Shown: positions 31,630 through 40,683 of the stretch, piece by piece
Position numbering within the stretch: the stretch's first letter is position 1
How the letters are laid out: every line of letters starts with the position of its first letter
NCBI GenBank assembly: GCA_030340625.1
Contig: JAOPHQ010002847.1
Span: forward strand, 1-64,000
Direction of reading: 5' to 3'
Origin: Merluccius polli
Taxonomy: Eukaryota > Chordata > Actinopteri > Gadiformes > Merlucciidae
Length of the DNA: 64,000 bases
Notes under the pieces: generated by a model
Database searches by the model: none
Seen by the model: the letters and a program-made list of their open reading frames with translations, nothing else
Told to the model about the DNA's origin: nothing
Position numbers and translations under genes: made by a program

Positions 31630-31981
31630 CTGGCAGACTGTGGGCGGCCCGCTGCGCCTCTCCGGTCAGGAGAGGTAGGAGACGGTGTGCCCACTCCTGG
31701 TGAGGCCACCCCGAGACCTCGGCCACCCTCTGGAAGGTCTCCAGAAAGGCCTCGGCGTCGTCTGCCTCCCCCATCTTCGGGATGTGGATCTGGGGGTTGG
31801 CCGGTCGGGGTCCCTCGCCGCCTCCCCCGGGTTTAATGAGCTCCCGGAGCATGGTCCGGTCCTCGGCCAGAGACTGGGCCAGCTCCGAGAGTACCTCGTT
31901 CTGGGCGAGGTGCAGCTGGCTCTGCCTCTCTGACATCTGGGCCAGGTGTCCCAGTATATTCCCCAACGGGGATTGGTCCAT
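31202..31981 (-). CDS. Gmr1-type gag with SCAN-like capsid
   Basis: 260-codon frame whose ATG (31,981) lies 12 bases after the primer site. Residues 15-50 are probably helical; 74-222 form a capsid-like region (EAFLETFQRVAEVSGWP, WAHRLLPLLTGEAQRAA, RWLVPDQNTAEEVVDQVVLERFIEGLP, AVTLAE) that follows the pattern of the vertebrate SCAN domain, which is known to derive from Gmr1-like gag. The zinc knuckle is not in this frame; it is at the start of pol, one frame away. The frames meet at a run of eight G (minus strand, about 31,225-31,232). This may be a frameshift signal, a homopolymer length mutation or a sequencing error. Confidence 0.9.
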   Translation of the reverse strand: MDQSPLGNILGHLAQMSERQSQLHLAQNEVLSELAQSLAEDRTMLRELIKPGGGGEGPRPANPQIHIPKMGEADDAEAFLETFQRVAEVSGWPHQEWAHRLLPLLTGEAQRAAHSLPGGAQRDYEAITKAIRDRLGLYPEEHRRRFRALAFGEGDRPFVYAQQIRDQARRWLVPDQNTAEEVVDQVVLERFIEGLPARTAAWVRYHRPESLATAVTLAESHLPPPGSSQRPPVAGGPTAGPTDTDTKGEMGGERSRAGI

Positions 31982-31993
31982 GGTCGCCTGCTC

Positions 31994-32011
31994 GCCTCAC
32001 GTTGGGTGCCA
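31994..32011 (-). promoter_or_regulatory. Primer binding site, tRNA-Lys-like
   Basis: In element orientation TGGCACCCAACGTGAGGC begins one base after the 5' LTR. It matches the classical lysine (1,2) primer site at 16 of 18 bases as I remember it, so tRNA-Lys priming is likely. Confidence 0.7.
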
Positions 32012-32012
32012 C

Positions 32013-32421
32013 TGTAGGGGTTCCGAGCCGACCACAAGAGACCGTTGTGCGGGAAGCGGGTTTTATTCTCGTTCAAAAAAGTCCCAACATAACATAACCC
32101 CCCTCGGGGTATACAACACAAAATGAAAAGGCCGATCCCGGTCAGGACTGCTCGTCCTCCGCTCCTCGACCGTGCAAAACACAACGTCACTCCGAATGCC
32201 GTTCCCGGTCAGGACTACTCGTCCTCCGCTCCTTGACCGTGCAAAAACACAACTCCTCTCCCTACTGGAACACAAAGCAGACACATAAGTACATTTCCCT
32301 GATTGGACCTGATCGCCGGCACCTGCCCGCAACCAGGTCCACTCCCCCCAGCTGATCCGGCGTGCTCCCAACCGTCCTCTGCCTCCCCCTGCAGGTCAAA
32401 CGTCGCACGTCCCCCCCCACA
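32013..32421 (-). repeat. 5' LTR of the minus-strand Gmr1-type element
   Basis: 409 bp. It supplies the promoter of the element on the minus strand. Followed on the right by the duplication GGCAC and then by host sequence of the hAT-like element. Confidence 0.95.
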
Positions 32422-32688
32422 GGCACCTACATGCAGCAAATGTATTATGCACAATTCAACTCTCAAACACATCACACAATACAGGGTGGCACACTGGAGT
32501 GCAGCTTGCACCTCTATTCTGAACATGGCAAACTGATTTCACATATTGGTGGGCATCACCAGTTCAAACTAACAAAATCTAAACAAAAGCATGTAAATAC
32601 AAAAGAAGGCCTATCTGTCAATCACATTTGAAGGTATTTTACAACATATTAGGCTAAAATAAGAATTGACTAAAAGAAACAGGATGCT

Positions 32689-33194
32689 ATACTGACGTCT
32701 ATTCTGCCAGCAACTATAGTACTACTAGCAGACTATAGATATTGTTGGGCAATTCAGATAAAAGCACCAAACACCTGTTTGCGTCTCTGTGTAAAAGAAA
32801 TGAACTGTACACACTGACTTCTTAGTTAAGAGGTCCAATTTGTCCTGATGGATCGTCCCGCGTCTGTGTGAAACGATCTGGGTTCTCATAAACCCGTTCG
32901 CGGTGGTAAGAGACGAGCAGAGTCTACAGCGTCCGCTTGCAGAGCAGAGTCTACAGCGTCCGTTCACTCCAATAATAACCCGGTCACGGTGATAGATTAC
33001 GCTAACCCTAACCTAACCATAACCCTAACTATAACCCTTTTTGGAGTGAATTGTTTCACAGTAGACTGCGGACGCTGTAGACTCTGCTCTGTGAGCGGAC
33101 GCTGTAGACTGCTCGTCTCTTACCACCGCGAACAGGTTTATGAGAACCCAGATCGTTTCACACAGACGCGGGAGGGTACCTTTTGCGTCAGTAT
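32689..33194. mobile_element. Foldback element with telomere-like loop
   Basis: Outer words ATACTGACG and CGTCAGTAT are inverted. Arms of about 115 bp (near 32,852-32,970 and 33,045-33,175) are imperfect inverted copies and each contains two tandem CAGAGTCTACAGCGTCCG-type units. The roughly 75-bp centre has several CCCTAA-like words (about 33,002-33,040). No reading frame of substance and no certain target duplication. Confidence 0.65.
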
Positions 33195-33274
33195 CAGATG
33201 TCTAGGGGCGTGATGACAAATCGTCGGTATATTACGAGTTGGGATGAGAACGTGTTGGATATTATGGCCCCCCC

Positions 33275-33334
33275 TTGTTCAGATGCGTTCCGCGGTCCAT
33301 GCTATAGCATGGACCGCGGAATGCATCTGAACAA
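33275..33334. repeat. 60-bp near-perfect palindrome
   Basis: TTGTTCAGATGC and its reverse complement bound a GC-rich core centred on CTATAG. The two halves differ at one base pair. It lies in the right part of the hAT-like element. Confidence 0.85.
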
Positions 33335-33867
33335 TAATATTCATTTATAGTGCATGAAATGAACCACTGAGAATTCGAACACCACTACAAAATGGCGAGC
33401 ACCCTATATTGTGCACTATATCCGTGATAGGGAACGATTTCGAACACAGCTCATGGTATAACAATAGGGGTATTTACCTCCTTTTCATCAGGATTTTTAC
33501 TCTTTTTCGACCAACAATGAAAAAGAGTTGTCTGGCTGCCTTTCCGTGTCCTTTTCATCGCCACATTCATTTAGCATGAACTTTCTCAACTATTCATCCC
33601 AGCGACTGCGCGAAATAGTTCGGTTTGGTAAAGAAAACGGGTTGGGTCATACCAAGTAGTCGGTGGGCGGGCGGGGAGGGGGGGGTACATTACAGATGAT
33701 TAAAACATGATACTATCTTGCTGCCAAATTAAATTAATAAAGAAAACAAACAGAATATTTCATATTTTTCTGAATTATGTGTGATGATATTGGGGGGGTT
33801 ATATTAGCTGGATCTGATTTTTGGGGGGGTCATGACCCCCCTAACCCCCCCGCAAATTACGCGCCTG

Positions 33868-34341
33868 GGTGTAGTAGTGTTGGTGGTGTAGTAGTGGTGG
33901 TGGTGGTGTAGTGGTGGTACTGTAGTGGTGGTACTGTAGTGGTGGTGCTGTAGTGGTGGTATTGTAGTGGTGGTGGTGGTGTAGTGTTGGTGGTAATGTA
34001 GTGGTGGTGGTGCTGTGGTGGTGGAGATAGTTCGGGGGTCAGGTTCATCTGAGAGGCTCTGATCACTGTGAATGGAGGTCAATGGCTTGTTGCTAGAAGT
34101 ACGCCTCTTTGTGAAATCACAACCGTGTACTTCGGGGTCATGAAAAGAAAGCAGAGCCATACACATCCCTCCTGGTGAAATGTTTATTTTTCTTTTTTTC
34201 TTCACCATTGTGACTGGCTGATTGGTTCCTTTGAGTGCTGGCTGACTTACTGGGTTGTTTTATTATTATGAGCTCAAAGGGTTAGATAATGTCCCATCTG
34301 AGAGAGATAAAGCCTCATGCACACAGCCCAGATCTAATTCC
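33868..34341. repeat. Minisatellite unit A, right part
   Basis: Continuation of the GTGGTGGTACTGTA-type array to about 34,026, then about 300 bp of unique sequence (GATAGTTCGGGGGTCAGGTT...GATCTAATTCCAC) that is repeated in unit B. Confidence 0.8.
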
Positions 34342-35063
34342 ACAGTGGCGGTAATCCTGATTAAAGCATGCTTTAATATACATTTCTATATAAACCTATA
34401 TATAGAATACTTTTCTATAGGTGGTGGCGGTGGTGCCGTAGTGGTGGTGGTACTGTAGTGGTGGTGCTGTAGTGTTGGTGGTGGTGTAGTGGTGGTGGTA
34501 CTGTGGTGGTGGTGGTAGTGTGGTGGTGGTGGTACTGTAGTAGTGGTGGTACTATAGTGCTGGTGGTGTAGTGATGGTGGTACTGTAGTGGTGGTGGTAC
34601 TGTAGTGCTGGTGGTGGTGTAGTGATGGTGGTACTGTAGTGGTGGTGGTACTGTAGTGCTGGTGGTGGTGTAGTGATGGTGGTACTGTAGTGGTGGTACT
34701 GTAGTGGTGGTGGTAGTGTAGTAGTGGTGTAGCTGTGGTGGTGGAAATAGTTCGGAGGTCAGGTTTATCTGAGAGGCTCTGATCACTGAATGGAGGTCAA
34801 TGGCTTGTTGCTAGAAGTGCGCTGCTTTGTGAAATCACAACCGTGTACTTCAGGGTCATGAAAAGAAATCAGAGCCATACACATCCCTCCTGGTGGAATG
34901 TGACCGTTGTGACTGGCTGATTGGTTCCTTTGACTTACGGCTGACTTACCGGCTGAGTGCTGGCTGACTTACTGGGTTGTTTATTATTATGAGTTCAAAG
35001 GGTTAGATAATGTCCCATCTGAGAGGGATAAGGCCTGTTGCACACAGCACAGATCTAATTCCA
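34342..35063. repeat. Minisatellite unit B
   Basis: Tandem copy of unit A: lead sequence from 34,342, array at 34,421-34,742 with longer GTGGTGGTGGTACTGTAGTGCTG units, and unique tail ending GATCTAATTCCAC near 35,063. The boundary word at both unit ends indicates a simple tandem duplication of about 0.7 kb. Confidence 0.8.
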
Positions 35064-37495
35064 CTCCAGTCCTGTTAGTTCTCGTTCATTCCTCATTGAG
35101 ATTCCCCACCGAGATAGTGTCTCTCCCATGCCTTGTTATCGTAAGCTGGAGATCGCAGGGCCTTCCTTTGTCTACACACACACACACACACACACACAAA
35201 CATACACACACGCACACACACAAACACGTCATCAGACTTCCCATCTATTTGAAACACAGCTCCTGTGTGTAAAGAAAAAACCCATGAGAAATGTGCATGA
35301 TTAAACATAACACTTTCTCCCCAGAATGAACCGATTACTTACAACCCATGAGTGTTTAATTGGCTAACTAAGAATTTATTGAGTGAATATGATTATGTTG
35401 ACATATCACCCAAGCATATCCTTGTTAGGGTATACATGTTCACGTTGACATTTGATGCAACTGTACTCTGTTGAAGTACGATACCCACGTCATCACGTGT
35501 TACTCTCAGATATCTCGATGGCTTCTTCTAATTAAATGAATAGGACAACATGATTCAGGATCAATTCTCCTGCTGGGGAGATTGAGACTGTACTATGGGT
35601 GGTAGTCACAGGAGACGAGCTGGCAATCATTACTGGAAGAGAAAATGCATTATCAAAGGGAAAACAGACATGTACTTTACAATGTATCAATTAATATGGA
35701 AATATTGATTCACTGGTTATGACCAGATAGGAAGGCACAGACATTGAGAGTAAGATTCATTGCAACAAAAAAAACAGCTGGCATCAAAATGTTGGACCTT
35801 GGATCTCAGAAGCGTTTATGTCTTTAAACAATGTCAAACCATGATGTATGATGTTATTATTGTAGTCTAAATGATAGATAGCTACATATAAACGATTTGG
35901 AAATACACATTAAGGACTTGAAATTGGTAAAGAAAATGATTTATTGCTAAATTTGATCCCTGGTAGCCAATTAGTATTCAGTGTTATGAGAACAATTAGT
36001 TATAATCCTATTTCAAAATCATGTTTCACTGCATCACACTGTGTTTGCTTTATGTATTTACAATAATACCATGAAATAATCTTCAGAATTTCAGAGAACA
36101 TATTATACAATATATGTAAGGGATAATGTACAGCGAGCCGGTCATTATTGCAAAATAAACCCTGGCACGGTGATGCAGGTGTCGGGGTCTTGAATCATCC
36201 TGTACAGGATCCGTCTTATTACATGGCTACCTACTAAAGAAATCAATAATTTCACACAAAATATAATAACAAAATATTTGGAAGTGTTTATATTAAGGTC
36301 CTTGTAATAAGCGTTAGTTAATAGTTAATAAGGCCCTTAATTAGCATTAGTTAATAGGCAATAAGGGCCTTGAAAGTCCTTATAATATGCTTATTATAGG
36401 TATAGGTAATAGGTAATGAGGCCCTAAATAAGCATTTGTTAATAGGTAATAAGGCCCTTAATGAGCATTAATTAATAGGTAATAAGGACTTTATAAGTCC
36501 TTATAATATGCTTATTAAAATTATTAAGTGTATTTATTGAGTTTAACTAACTTACCTATAATGTCATTGTTAAATCTTAACTAAGCTTTTTGTCTTGCTT
36601 CATAAAGATTAATACAGATTTATTATGCATTTATTGGCAGTTAACTATGCACTTATTAACAGTTAACAATGCTTTTTGCAGCTATTGGATCTAAAGCGAG
36701 AACAATGCCTTATTAGGGTTAAAAAATCCTTTATTATGCACTTATTAACAGTTATTATACTGGTATGTTTTTGTCTTTTTTGTGCATTGATTATGATATA
36801 TAATTACGCCTAAGTGTAAAAAAAAAAAAGGCTTTCAATTTTAGCCAAGTAATACATAAACACAAAACTTGATGCAAGTTAAGGGAAAACAAACTCCCTC
36901 CCCCCCATTTTGTTTAAAATATTATTTTATTATTGCCAGACAAACTGCAAATATGTTAAACACAAGAAGTCTGATCATAGCTTGTAAACTGCCTACTTCC
37001 AAACCCTAAACCTGTTTATGCTGGGATGCTTTTCGTGGCTCCGCCATTTGGAATGAACACTACATGTGGTCAAGCTTGATAATGTGAAAAAGAAATTGTA
37101 TAAAACATCGGCTCAAACAGGTCTTTGAACAACCTTGAGGTAAATTGTATATTGTAAAAGATATTCTGAAAATGTTATGAAACACCAATATCCACCTGGA
37201 GAGACCAGGCAGTTACACACATACGCATGGGCCACCAGTTTGCCACGTGCATGAACCGAACTTCCGCTTTTACAATTTGCTTCAAAATAAAAGCTCTTGA
37301 TTGATTGATTTGATATTTGAAAGGGACCATGTGCAATTAAAAACATAAATGTAAACATTTGATGCATTGCACCAGAGTTAGCCTTAGGCTAATTTGCATC
37401 TGCAGTCCCCAGGTACAAATAAATACAGCACAGGTAAAAACATCAAACATTATTCAAGGATATAACATATCAAACATCAAACATTATTCAAGGAT
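35064..37495. other. Intergenic; CA microsatellite and AT-rich repeat
   Basis: No gene seen. A (CA)n tract is at 35,173-35,230. About 36,290-36,780 holds a degenerate repeat built from TTAATAGGTAATAAGGCCCTTAA and CTTATTAACAGTTAA words, some in inverted orientation. 37,440-37,495 repeats a CATCAAACATTATTCAAGGAT word. Confidence 0.5.
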
Positions 37496-37919
37496 TGTCA
37501 TGGCCCTGCTCCCTTTGCTCCACCTCCTTCCCTGTGTGTGTCTGAGGGTGCGGCCTCCACTCACCTCACCTGTGTGCTGCCTCACCTGCTCTCAATCATT
37601 CATCAGTCCCAGCCTTCAAGAACCCCGTCATCTGTTCATTCGTTGCCAGATTGTTCTTCGCTGTTTCGTTCATGCAAGTCTCTCCAGCTATTCTCCTGAC
37701 TCCTGTCCCGGTTTCCCGATCCTGCCTGTCCCCGACGACGATCCCCGTTTCGCCCCTCTGGATCCTCGTTCGCCTGTCTCCTGTCCCGGTTTCCCGACCC
37801 TGCCTGTCCCCGACGACGATCCCCGCTTCGCCCCTTATTCCCCCCTGTGAGTGTGTGTGGAATAAAGACCGTCCACTCTGTCTGTGTCTGCTCCTGGGTT
37901 CAGTCAACTAGCCGTGACA
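37496..37919 (+). mobile_element. Solo LTR, 424 bp
   Basis: Starts TGTCATGG and ends CCGTGACA, flanked by AAGGAT (37,490-37,495 and 37,920-37,925). It shares TTCGTTGCCAGATTGTTCTTCG with the other solo LTRs. An internal segment of about 50 bp (CCTGTCCCGGTTTCCCGA, CCTGTCCCCGACGACGATCC) is repeated twice in tandem. AATAAA is near 37,860. Confidence 0.85.
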
Positions 37920-38112
37920 AAGGATATGTAATATATAGCAATAGATCACACATGAAGTGCCACACACACACACTATGATCAGAGGGTGTGGCAGCATGCA
38001 CAGCATACAGCACTACACCGACACACATACACACCTTCTCAGCCCCATGGGGAGGTGAAAAAAAAGTAATGTTGGTCACTAGCAAGTTAGTGGGTGCATT
38101 GTTGTGAGAGTT

Positions 38113-38564
38113 TTAAGTGTTTTTTTTATAAGCTTTATTAGCTTTAAAGGCACCAAGCAAGTCACAGTTTCTTATGCTGTCTGGAATTGTGTTCCATTGT
38201 GTGACAGCTTTAACAGAGAAGGCTGCCTGTCCAAAAGCTGAATAGCGAAAGGGTACAGTACAGCTATGTACAGAAGCTATTCTAGTGGACCTTACAGAGC
38301 CACGGTAACAGACAAACTTGCTCAAACAGGTGGGGGCCAAGTTTTTAGGATTTTGTAAACTGTACATAGATTTGAAAATATTCTAACATTTTCAAAATAG
38401 TAGATTGTGCGTATGTAGTATGTCACAGTGGTGGTACCTAAGTGGCTTTTTGTCAAAGATTTTCAGGGCCTGTTTGTACAGGGATTCTAAAGGTCTAATT
38501 GTTGTTTGACTAGCCTGCCCCCAGCAGGTGATACAGTATGAGATATGTGAGAAAATAAGAGCAT
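38113..38564 (-). pseudogene. LINE ORF2, C-terminal part
   Basis: Minus-strand segments carry FSHISYCITCWGQASQTTI, a thumb/C-terminal RT motif, then LYKQALKIFDKKPL and, in another frame, FGQAAFSVKAVTQWNTIPDSIRN (the usual W-N-x-(L/I)-P motif) and a lysine-rich end. It directly continues the segment at 45,238-45,858 once the intervening retrotransposon is discounted. A stop and a frame change lie near 38,390. Confidence 0.8.
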
Positions 38565-39276
38565 TGTGGCGCCCGCCGGGTACAGGTAAGGAGGAGGATA
38601 TGTGGGAAGGTGGTGGATGGGGTTTATATTGCACCATGCCATCTGGTGGCCGCGGAACACTTTTCACTCTCCCCTCTGTCTAAAGGAAACCCGACCATAT
38701 ATGGAGGTCTAACGAGACCAGGAAGCGGAGCAGCTGCAGCCACTCACCCTAATGAGGGGAGAGAAGATAAAAGCAGCAGGAAGTGGACACAATGAGGAAG
38801 GAGTAGGAGACGAGAAGTATGGTGGTAGTGAGAAGCAAGAGAGAACCCAAAGCACTGTGTATGACCCTTTTCCCCAGGAGAACCCCGTTGGCCGATCGAC
38901 CCTTGGACCGTATGAGAACCCGCCTGTGTACCGACCCCCGCCTGTCTGACATCCCTCCCGCCCGCCGAGCCCTGGTCCATCTGAGAACCCGCCCGTGTAC
39001 CGAACCCCGCCTGTCTGACAACCCTCTCTCCCGCCGAACCCTGGATCGTCTGCGAACCCGCCCCCGTGTACCGAACCCACGCTCCGCCACCGACGACGAT
39101 TCCAGAGCCTGAGCCCCCTCAGGATCGACCCCCCCTCCGCTGAGGCGGCGTCTTCCCCCCTCTTCCCCTCTCCTGAAACTCCAATAAATTGGATTACTTT
39201 TGAATTTGGTGTGGACAGTGAATTGTTATCCGATACTAGTTTGGTGGCACCTCTTCTCCTCCCCGAGGTCGCCACA
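38565..39276 (+). repeat. 5' LTR of the older Gmr1-type element
   Basis: 712 bp with a TATAAAAG-like box absent but a TTTATATTGC stretch near 38,612, three tandem-like CGAACCC(C)CGCCTGTCTGAC units around 38,930-39,070, and AATAAA near 39,183. The repeated units cause long but meaningless reading frames on both strands. Confidence 0.9.
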
Positions 39277-39278
39277 TA

Positions 39279-39296
39279 TGGTGGAGAATGCGGGAA
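39279..39296 (+). promoter_or_regulatory. Primer binding site, tRNA-Ala-like
   Basis: TGGTGGAGAATGCGGG begins two bases after the 5' LTR. It is complementary to the 3' end of a vertebrate alanine tRNA (GCATTCTCCACCA ending) as I recall it. The two Gmr1-type elements here therefore use different tRNA primers. Confidence 0.55.
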
Positions 39297-39327
39297 TGTG
39301 AGTAAACAGACCAGTATCGAGAAACAG

Positions 39328-40683
39328 ATGCACCAGATCCCAGACATGGCAATGCCCCCCGATTACAGCGCCATGTTGGGCCAGCTGATGGAGATGCAGA
39401 AGGCGCAGCAGGAACACCACACCGCTCTCGTGAACCGACTCCTCGACCGAGACCAGGGGCGTCCTATCCAGCCGGCGAGGTTCCTGGTGAACTAGACCGA
39501 GACCGATGACGTGGAGACGTTCCTCCTCACCTTCGAGCGGACCGTGACCAGGGAAGGCTGGCCCCGAGCCCAGTGGACGGACCTGATCGCACCCTTCCTC
39601 TCCGGGGCGGCCCAAAGCGCGTATCAGGACCTATGTATGGAGCAGGCGGTCTCCTACGATGAGTTGAAGGCGGAGATCCAGAAAAGGCTTGGGCACACCC
39701 TCCTCTCCCGAGCCCAGAGAGTCCACGACTGGACCTTCAACCCAGCCGAGCCACCCCGGGGCCAGATGTATGAGCTCACCCGACTGACCAACCGGTGGCT
39801 GGTCTCTGAACCCTCGGGCCCTGGCCCCGTAGAAAGGGTCATCATGGACCGGTACCTCCGGGCCCTGCCCTACGAGGGACAAAAGCTCGCCTGCCAGAGC
39901 AACCCCCAGAGCGCGGAGGAACTGGTGACCCTGGTCAAGGGATACCTGGCAGCCCACGCTGTGCTGAGGCCAGGCCGGTCTGGGAAGGCGGAGAGCACCG
40001 GGCGGCTCCGAAACCCCACACCGGCCCCGGAACCCCCGAGGCCCCCTTCACGCCCCTTCGGGGAACCCCGAGGGTCGGCGGCGGAGCCAAGACGCTGCTT
40101 CAGCTGCGGGGAGGTGGGACACCTGTCCTGGGGGTGTCCCCACCGCCAGGATGTGGCCATGCCGACGGCGTCATCCGACTCCAATCCCCGGAAGCCCTGC
40201 GGTCTCCTCACGGTCTGCTGGGGCCAGACGGACGGACCCTCTGCCGTAACTCCAGTGCGGCTCAATGGGCGGGACGCCTCAGCCCTCCTGGATTCGGGCA
40301 GCGCGGTGACGCTGGCGCGGCCCGAGTACGCCCCGGGTCCCCTCCTCCCAGGGAAACTCGCCGTGACCTGCATCCACGGAGAAACCTGGCAGTATCCCAC
40401 GGCGAGTATAAGCATGCAAACCACCAAGGGTGTATTCAAGGGGACGGTGGGGCTTGTGCCGGAGCTGCCCGTAGAGGTCCTTATTGGGCGGGACGCGGCC
40501 CTGTTTCCGGCCCTGTGGCGCTCCCTGGCGGGACGGGACGGAGAACAGAGCCAGCCCCGCAGCCGACGACCCCGCCACAGCCCCCGACCCCGCCACAGCC
40601 CCCCCCCTATGTGGTTTCCAGGAGGGAGAGCCAGGGGACTCCACGGATCCCCTCTCCGAGGGGGCAGCCAGTGCCGCTGCTGA
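39328..40683 (+). pseudogene. Gag with SCAN-like capsid, zinc knuckle and protease
   Basis: The frame opens at an ATG at 39,328 or 39,346, and an in-frame TAG at 39,493-39,495 interrupts it before the capsid. From 39,511 the capsid shows the SCAN-like series ETFLLTFERTVTREGWP, WTDLIAPFLSGAAQSAY, NRWLVSEPSG, VERVIMDRYLRALP and LVKGYLAAH. A zinc knuckle C196-C199-H204-C209 (CX2CX4HX4C, counted from the 39,511 Met) and protease ALLDSGSAVT (residues 258-267) follow in the same frame. So here gag and protease share one frame, unlike the younger element, where the frame changes before the zinc knuckle. The frame is lost around 40,530-40,560, after the protease. Confidence 0.85.

Larger units (their letters stand above)
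27410..32421 (-). mobile_element. Near-intact Gmr1-type Ty3/Gypsy element, 5,012 bp
   Basis: Full structure on the minus strand: 409-bp LTRs (32,013-32,421 and 27,410-27,818) that differ at one base (27,624 T against 32,227 C), 5-bp duplication GGCAC (27,405-27,409 and 32,422-32,426), primer site, gag, 1,254-codon pol frame, and a GGTGGGGG polypurine stretch before the 3' LTR. Integrase lies before RT and RNase H, the order of the Gmr1 group of deuterostome Gypsy elements and unlike ordinary Ty3/Gypsy. One difference per 409 bp means a very recent insertion. The only visible defect is a frame change between gag and pol. Confidence 0.95.
27078..33867. mobile_element. hAT-like element hosting the Gmr1-type element
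   Basis: Left end CAAGGGCGTAACTTTG and right end reverse complement CAGGCGCGTAATTTG match at about 13 of 16 bases. Both flanks read GGTGTAGT (27,070-27,077 and 33,868-33,875). Because the flanks are minisatellite, that 8-bp match is weaker evidence than usual. No transposase frame is seen. Its own sequence is roughly 1.8 kb after removing the LTR element (27,410-32,421). A (TTTA)n tract lies at 27,124-27,155. Confidence 0.65.

Noticed and set aside
30958..31678. Plus-strand frames over 100 codons inside the minus-strand Gmr1-type element
   Set aside because: Shadows of the gag-pol frames, GC-rich and without motifs.
33002..33040. Telomere sequence
   Set aside because: The CCCTAA-like words are few and degenerate and lie in the loop of a foldback; this is not a chromosome end.
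33804..34786. His/Thr/Pro-rich frames
   Set aside because: Translation of the CCACCACTACA minisatellite.
38709..39347. Long minus frame of 212 codons
   Set aside because: It lies in the antisense of the LTR and leader, and is kept open by repeated GC-rich units. The same frame appears in the other LTR.
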